DNA of 64,000 nt. It comes from Thozetella sp. PMI_491. Taxonomy: Eukaryota > Ascomycota > Sordariomycetes > Chaetosphaeriales > Chaetosphaeriaceae. Under the pieces are notes generated by a model, which worked only from the letters and a program-made list of their open reading frames with translations, was not told the DNA's origin and ran no database searches. Where the stretch lies: assembly GCA_021432635.1 (NCBI GenBank), contig MU270015.1, forward strand, positions 1,903,860-1,967,859, written 5' to 3'. The translations under genes were made by a program, and so were the position numbers. This document shows positions 57,890 to 64,000 of the stretch, piece by piece; position 1 is the first letter of the stretch; each line of letters begins with the position of its first letter.

Positions 57890-60044
57890 CTAGACAGACG
57901 GATACCCCTGGCCGGCGTCAGGCCAGCCGAACGAGCCTAGCATTTGATCAAAATCCGTAGACCACCCAAACGATTCGGCCGCGTTGGGCCCAAATAGTGT
58001 CATATCGGCATCCCTTATGCCTTGCAGTCCGGCCGGTAGGATGCGGTCGAGAATATCGGCACACCTGGCGGCAAGGTGGTTGTCCTTGAGGATATTGCGG
58101 AAAATGTTGAGCGCCATCTCGATGTCCTCCTTCCAGCTAGGCGCCTCGTGGGAAGTCGCATCACCTAGTATGGCAAGGGCAATGACAAGACAAGCATGGA
58201 AAAGAAAGAACCTGGGCTCGTTAGCAGGGCATATCGCGTGCTGGGGCAGGGGAGCCTTACGTAGTATACCATCCTTCCAGTCGAGTCAAGGTTTTGTTGG
58301 CCAAGTAGCGGTTGATGGATCCAATGGTTAAATGGGCAGCATTGATGCAGATTGCCGTACATTCTTCTTCCACCGAGTTGGGCGCCGGTGCGGTGTGCCT
58401 TCCAGATTTGCTGATTACCTGCCTCAATAACAACTGCCGGAACAAGGTCGTTCTAAGATTCCAGAACCGCCACCAGAGGCGAGATCTCGCAAATAGAAAC
58501 CACTGATCGGTTCCAGAAGTGAAATCGTCCAGCGAGAAGTATGCTGGCAGCGTTTTTGACCACGCCTCGAGCTCCTGGTTCATTGCCAGCGCCTCTTCGG
58601 GACTTACACCTTTGGTGGAGAGCAACCGGTTTGATATGTTATTTGAGTGCACGTGGAAGTCGCTTTGCGCCTTCAGGCCGGAATAGAGAGTAGGCTGCGG
58701 CACCTCCTCGGGCAATACAGTTGTCTGGGGGGTCAAAGCCTAAGTTCATCGTGTTAGCCTCCGGTCTTATCCTACATGCGGGAAATGCCGACCTTGTCTG
58801 GGATGTTGAGGACGTATTGGACATCCATCTCGTTTCGGCCGGGCAGAAGGATGGGTCTACCAAAGGTTGTCGATGCGCCACTGTCAAACGTGTAGAGACC
58901 CCACCAAACTCGGCATCGCATCTCGCGCTGTAGCAAGCTGATATTCCATTCAGGCAGTGCCCGATGCAGCCCAAGGCTCAGGGCCATTCTAGTAGCCAGT
59001 CCGAGGAAGTTCCAACCGGTATTCGGCTTATTCCGCTTCTGGGCAAGATTGCTGAGGAGAACAAGAGCTTGGACGAATGTGAGGTTTGCGCTCTCGAACA
59101 TGGAATCATCTTCTCCAAAAGAGATGGCACAGTGATACAGGTGATCGTCCAGGTCAGGCTGACCACTATTTAAGCACCAGGCGCCAAGGGCAAGAATTGT
59201 ATAGAGCAGCATCTGCCACGACCGCTGGGGCGGACGCGGAATGATCTCGTGATACTGAGCCCGGAAGGTTGCTTCGTGGACGAACGGATACGTAAGGTGG
59301 TATATAGAGAAATAGCTGTCTATGAGCTTGTCCATGACCTGGTGAGAGGTCACGGCGTTGAGAAGACGAGACGACGTGATGGATTGGTCCAGGGATCCCG
59401 GGAAACCCGGATTTTCCTGCCGAACGGTCGGCGACGGCTGGCGATCCCCAAGCCAGAAGAGCAACGAGCGGAGGAAAAACACGCCAGCTGTTGAGCCTAG
59501 GTATCCATTGCCAGTTGGCTCGATGGTAAGAGCCGCCATGCCATCCGTCAGCTCATTGACCGACGAGGCTTCCTCTTGCCAGTCGAAGCCATCCGCCTCC
59601 GGTGGAACAGACTCTGGCGTATTCACGGACTCCTTAGGGACCGGTGTCGGAGGCATGGCTAAAGAAGGTCTCCTTCCCGCATTTTGGGATGCCGCCCGAG
59701 GCTGGCTGGACTCTGAGGCGAGTGACTCTTCAATGTCTACCTCGGGAAGCAGTTTGGTAAATAGGCTTTCGAGGTTATGGAGACGGCGCTCAACACTCGT
59801 AAGATATCTAGAGCCCGTTTAGCAGACGCTTCAAGTTGGGGGTAGCAGCTCATAAAAGCATACGCTCGTGTCAGCGGCGATCGTACGACATGGCTGCTAT
59901 AGCGGCATTGGCGCCGGTTCTGCAGGCACGCGCTGCAACTCGGGCGGTCTTTCGAACACTGGTCCCATTACTATTTGAGTTTCTGTAAAAATTATCTATG
60001 CCTTAGCTACTCACTCTCAGCTTCTTCAGACGGCATGCGTCGCA
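57890..60044 (-). CDS. Zn2Cys6 transcription factor (fourth), first exon not located
   Basis: Exons identified on the complement: 60044-60015, 59958-59864, 59807-58793, 58739-58261 and 58211-57890, at least 646 aa. The first listed exon is only 30 nt (CDACRLKKLR) and the next completes the zinc cluster (CSKDRPSC, SACLQNRRQC), with C-x2-C-x6-C-x6-C-x2-C-x6-C spacing. An in-frame stop directly precedes the first Cys as part of a TAG splice acceptor, so a further 5' exon with the start codon must lie upstream, probably between 60060 and 60430; I could not place it. YLTSVERRLHNLESLFTKLL is a dimerisation coiled coil. The middle homology region carries YPFVHEATFRAQYH, RMALSLGLHR, CRVWWGLYTFD and FGRPILLPG, of the Gal4/Hap1-like type. 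It lies between a sugar kinase-like gene and an oxidoreductase, which fits local control (inference). Confidence 0.86.
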
Positions 60045-60591
60045 CTATCAAAAAATTCCATGAGTGAGTATTTCAGTCGTGGGCGGCAGGCAAGGGGCAG
60101 GCGCACTGCTAGATTGCCGCTGGACGGGGCGGATGATGACCGCATATGCTCGAAACTTGCGAGAAAAGAATAATAAATTTACTGCCAAGAGAGATGCTTT
60201 CAACGATATCGGATCTTTCCCTACGCGCTGCACATGCTGTCGGCTGCGGGCTGTTGCAGTGGAGGAGGCGAATCCAAAACTAGGAGAAATGATCTAATGC
60301 GATTGTGGAGCCCCGAGAGTTCTGACGTCCTCCGTTGGACGCCCACATCTGCACCCGGCACTCGGCATGACCCGGGGGCGGTCGCCATGGCCGAACTATA
60401 GCCGATACTAGGCTGCACCTCGCCGTAATTGGCAATTTCCTCTTACGAAGTAAAAACAAAGAACCTTCTTAGCAGCATGGATCACGGATGTTGTTTACCA
60501 ACGTCACTGCGGAGGTTGCGGAGGGTCAACCTTGCTGATGTTGCAGTATGCCAATAGGTAGGATCCCGAACTGTCACCTAATCTACCAGAA
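60045..60591. other. Intergenic, probably holding the missing first exon
   Basis: 547 bp between the zinc-cluster exon of the fourth regulator and the stop of the oxidoreductase. The start codon of the regulator should be here, but several short frames compete and none is convincing. Confidence 0.5.
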
Positions 60592-61719
60592 TCATTCTAT
60601 GGACACAAATTTCCCTTGGCTTGCCGAGTCGTACATGGCCTGGAGCACCTTCATCAGCTTCACCTGGATCGCAGGCCCGGCGCATTCTGTCTCGTGGCCG
60701 GGATTCTTCACTCTCTGGAGCAAAAGGTCGATTTGCCGGGTGTAATAGCCCGCTTGATTCGTTACCCCCTGCTCCTTTATCGTCGTGATATCTGTCTTGC
60801 CCTGCTTGAAGCCGTCCTTCTCCCTGCGCAGCATCACCTGCCCGACCGGCGGGTTCAGCACCCCGTGGAAGGTGCCGTTGGTGCCGTAGATGTCGATTCC
60901 CCAGTCGACGCACCAGTCCGTCGGCTCCCACGCCGTGAAGTCCGCGACAACATTGTGCGTGTCGTACTCCAGAATGGCGCTTCCAATGTCCTCGTACATC
61001 ATGCAGCCGACGGCGAACTCGGTGGTGGCTGTGTCTAATTCCTCCTTGTCCATGTCGTACCAGCAGCTGACGATGGGGTGTGTCTCTTGAGCTTTCGGCA
61101 GCTTCCTGATGCTGGCGCAGACACGTCTCGGTAGTCCGAAGACGTCCACGATCGCCTCCACGGTGTGGCTTCCGTCCATGTACAGAAACCCGCCCAATGT
61201 GCCCTGCTGTCTTTGCCAGAGCTCCAGTCCTCCACCGGAAGGCGTTCCGCCATGCCAGTGGGACGTTGTGATCTGGCCTAGTGTTTGCTTCTGCACCAGA
61301 TCTCGGACCACGTCCATTACCTCAGCGTAATGCATCTCCCACCCCCACTCGACGATGAGGTCAGGGTACTGCTTGAGATCCTCTACCAGGTCGAAGATGT
61401 GCTGTGGGTGCGTCGCCCCGGGCTTCTCTAAGAGCAACGCCTTGGCCCCTGCTGCGGCAGCCAGGCCCGCGAGCCTGGGGTTGTCATGATCGAGGGGGTG
61501 CACGAAAGCGACATCAAAGGGGTGCTGGAGGAGCTCCCGCTCGGATGTGAAGCGTCGCAGCCCGAGCCGGGAGGCAACCTTCTCCGCCAGCTGGGCGTCT
61601 TCCTCCCAGAACCCGAGGATATCGACGTCGTCGCGTTTCTGCAGAACCCCGACACGGACGTAAAAGTGTGGATGGTGCGCCCCAAGCAGGACTAGCTGGA
61701 GAGTCTGGCTGGACGACAT
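60592..61719 (-). CDS. Gfo/Idh/MocA family NAD(P)-dependent oxidoreductase
   Basis: Intronless, 375 aa, the usual size. The family oxidises or reduces sugars, polyols and related compounds with a tightly bound NAD(P). The Rossmann start is atypical: LVLLGAHHPHFYVRVGVL, with a single Gly rather than GxGxxG. The hallmark EKP is present at residues 98-100 (LLLEKPGATH), with the catalytic Lys99. The C-terminal sheet domain contains GGFLYMDGSHTVEAIVDVFG, where the His of the D-G-S-H block occupies the usual catalytic His position, and YGTNGTFHG near the end. Next to it are a Zn2Cys6 regulator, a P-loop kinase and two transporters, suggesting a sugar, inositol or polyol pathway (inference). It is divergent from the UNC93-like transporter, 807 bp apart. 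Confidence 0.9.
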   Translation of the reverse strand: MSSSQTLQLVLLGAHHPHFYVRVGVLQKRDDVDILGFWEEDAQLAEKVASRLGLRRFTSERELLQHPFDVAFVHPLDHDNPRLAGLAAAAGAKALLLEKPGATHPQHIFDLVEDLKQYPDLIVEWGWEMHYAEVMDVVRDLVQKQTLGQITTSHWHGGTPSGGGLELWQRQQGTLGGFLYMDGSHTVEAIVDVFGLPRRVCASIRKLPKAQETHPIVSCWYDMDKEELDTATTEFAVGCMMYEDIGSAILEYDTHNVVADFTAWEPTDWCVDWGIDIYGTNGTFHGVLNPPVGQVMLRREKDGFKQGKTDITTIKEQGVTNQAGYYTRQIDLLLQRVKNPGHETECAGPAIQVKLMKVLQAMYDSASQGKFVSIE

Positions 61720-62526
61720 GGCGGAACCGTGCGAGGGATGATACCGCCCAAGTGCTCGTGACCCTAGGCGTATGCGGGTTGCCGATGCATCTCAGCCATC
61801 CTAATGTATACATGAAGATACGCGAGAGCGACCAGGAGTGACCCCTACGTGGGCGTCGAGGTTGGGGCATCTCCCCACGCGTTACGTGGGGAAGAAAGAG
61901 TGGGGGGTTTCTAGCTCTGCGTGGGATGCTGCGCGGGCAAGTTGCGACACTAGCACCCCTGAGATAAGACGAGAGCCAGCCCGTTATGCTCTAGGAGATG
62001 TAATCTCGGTGCAAGCTATGACGTAGTTGTATGGTAATAGTATGCACGGCCCTGCACACTACGGTACAGCGCTGAGATGCCTTGAGCAGCGAGACTTTGG
62101 TAGTATCCACAATTGATACCCTGCTACTGGCATTCACTGATTTTACTTTGATAGCGTATCATTGTCACGGTGGATATAATTAGGTACCTACATAAGCGAG
62201 GCCTATCAGATCACATCCCACGCAATCTTCACCCATATCTAGTCCGGTAGCTATGTGATTGGGCCGTCATGGACAAACAACCGAGGTTTATCGGGGCTCA
62301 TCCCGCGCAGCGTTCGGGGGGCAGACCTCAGTTCCCCATGTTTATGACTGGGTGCCTCCCGGTTGCACTTAGGTACGGCTCCAACGACCGCTGCTCTTGG
62401 TAACTTGGCAAGCTTGGTTCATGCGGGATAGCGTTACGAGAAGGCGCATCCAGAACACCAACGCCGTTCACAGCCGTCAATATTTTTAGGCACGCCACAT
62501 TGGCCTAGTATAGGCTGCTGACAGCA
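61720..62526. other. Divergent intergenic region
   Basis: 807 bp between divergent starts. GC-rich just upstream of the oxidoreductase and more A/T-rich from about 62030 to 62240. No gene is recognised. Confidence 0.55.
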
Positions 62527-64000
62527 ATGTCGTACGACGAGAAGCTGGAAAGCGAGGCAACCGCCTTGCCCAAGCCCGACATGGAGGCCGGTCGCGTGGC
62601 TGACGCCGACATGGCCACGGTCGCAAGGGGCTACAAGATCGGCCCAATCACGCTGCCGGCGTACCGTTCGCCTTTGGCTCAGACGATTATGATCGCTTTT
62701 GTCTGCTTCCTCGTCGTGGGTATGTTGCCTCTACCAAAACTTTCCTCTGACATATATTTGCTGTTGTGCGAGACTAACCCGTGTCTACTTAGGGATGTTT
62801 AACGTGATTGCCTCTCTTGGCGGTGCGGGTCAGGTCGACGCAACAACCTCAGACAACGCAAACATTGTCCTCTATTCCGTCTTCGCCGGCCTGGGTTTGG
62901 TATCGGGCTCTATCTGCAATTATCTCGGGCCCAAGATCACGTTGGCCATCGGCGGTGTGGGCTATGCGCTGTTTGCTGCGTCGTTCTGGTCTTTCAACCA
63001 CACTAAGAACGATGGCTTTGTGCTCTTTGCCGGAGCAGCTTGTGGATTCTCGGCCGCTTTTCTCTGGTTCGTCTCTGCCTCTCGCGATGCATACGTGACC
63101 TCAGTATCGCTAAACATGTCGATAGGACCGCCGAGGGCACAATGCTCATGTCATATCCGACCGAGGATCAGAAGGGCCGGTATATCAGCCTCTTTTGGGT
63201 GATCTGGTCCATGGGTGAGCCTAGCAACGCCTCTTGATCTCGTGAACGCCCGCTAACGCCATGTAGGCGCTGTTATTGGTTCTATCATCCCGACCGTCGA
63301 GAATTGGTCCAACGTCACCAGCGGATCTGTGAACGACGGCACCTACATTGCCCTATTTATCCTCATGCTGTGCGGGAGCATAGTCGCCCTCTTCCTGGTG
63401 CACCCGAGCAAAGTTGTCCGAGACGATGGAACCAAGGTCTACGTCGTCCAGCATGCGTCCATGCTCCAAGAGCTGAAGAATGTCGTCAAGAGCATCCGCA
63501 TGGAGCCCTGGATCATCCTGTTCTTCCCGTACTCGTTTGCTGGTCTCTGGTATGGCACCTACCAGAGCAACGACTTCAACGGCTATTTCTTCAATGTGCG
63601 GACGCGTTCGTTCAACGCCATCTGGTACAATGTGGCGCAGATGGTATCGGCTGGCTTGTTCGGCCTCTTCCTCGACATCAAGTACTTCAAACGGCGCACC
63701 CGTGCCATTCTTGTAAGATTTGCTCTGTGGTCTTGGCTTCTTCGCCCCTAAACTCGGACCTGACCACTAATCAAATGCTTCCAGGGCTGGATCATCATGT
63801 TTGTCACCCTCAACGCCGTCCTTATTGGTGGTATCTGGCCGCTTCGTGCCTCCGATAGAAACACGTCTGTCGCCCACCCGTTGGATGTTCAAGATTCCGC
63901 GGCCGGGGGTTACATCGCGCTCTACTTTTTCTACGGATTCATCGACGGTGCCTGGCAGTGCTATGCTTATTGGATCATGGGCACCCTGAGCAACGACCCC
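62527..64000 (+). CDS. UNC93-like MFS transporter, cut by the window edge
   Basis: Five exons seen: 62527-62719, 62793-63066, 63126-63214, 63267-63712 and 63785 to beyond 64000; 406 codons present with all phases consistent. An acidic cytoplasmic N-terminus of about 45 residues precedes the first helix. GMFNVIASLGGAGQVD is joined across intron 1. AGAACGFSAAFLW is joined by intron 2 to TAEGTMLMSYPTEDQKGRYIS, the signature region of the UNC93/DUF895 branch of the major facilitator superfamily. PYSFAGLWYGTYQSNDFNGYFFN and FYGFIDGAWQCYAYW are also typical of this branch. Fungal members are plasma-membrane or endomembrane transporters of mostly unknown substrate. The gene is divergent from the Gfo/Idh/MocA oxidoreductase. 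The C-terminal helices lie outside the window. Confidence 0.92.

Overview
The window is nuclear DNA from a filamentous ascomycete (Pezizomycotina; a Sordariomycete is my guess, not shown). The evidence is short introns (about 47-152 nt) with GTRNGT donors and CTAAC-type branch sites, four Zn2Cys6 regulators, two NACHT STAND (NLR-like) genes, a WSC-domain protein and many MFS permeases. Exon structures were worked out by hand from reading frame, splice motifs and family similarity. For every multi-exon gene the reading phase was checked at each junction; the exceptions are stated.

Layout. 1.9-5.1 kb: secreted M14 carboxypeptidase and a secreted cysteine-free Ala/Glu-rich repeat protein. 6.1-10.1 kb: convergent amidase and class-III aminotransferase, with a GATA-site palindrome upstream of the aminotransferase. 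11-15 kb: WSC protein with Ser/Thr minisatellites and a pyruvate-decarboxylase-like enzyme. 16.6-23.9 kb: two Zn2Cys6 regulators and an SDR. 25-29.5 kb: NACHT-ankyrin gene with a frameshift. 29.5-31 kb: relics of transporter genes. 31-34.8 kb: a 14-exon allantoate-permease-like transporter divergent from a dienelactone hydrolase. 36.5-38.5 kb: single-pass membrane protein and a small P-loop kinase-like protein. 40-48.7 kb: four genes on one strand, namely SDR, Baeyer-Villiger-type monooxygenase, sugar-type MFS and Zn2Cys6 regulator. 49-51.7 kb: second NACHT gene, also frameshifted. 52-53 kb: intronless dimethylsulfone-monooxygenase-like flavin enzyme. 54-64 kb: sugar transporter, YFH7-like kinase, Zn2Cys6 regulator, Gfo/Idh/MocA oxidoreductase and an UNC93-like MFS that runs off the right edge.

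How the genes may work together (inference). The region reads as accessory, catabolism-oriented DNA. The 40-48.7 kb block has the parts of an alcohol-to-ketone-to-ester/lactone pathway with its own permease and regulator, and the dienelactone hydrolase 5 kb away could open such an ester or lactone. The 54-64 kb block has the parts of a sugar or polyol utilisation cluster. The amidase/aminotransferase pair, the GATA palindrome and the DAL5-type permease suggest scavenging of nitrogen compounds. The two NACHT genes each carry one frame break in an otherwise clean coding sequence, as expected of rapidly turning-over allorecognition or immunity loci.
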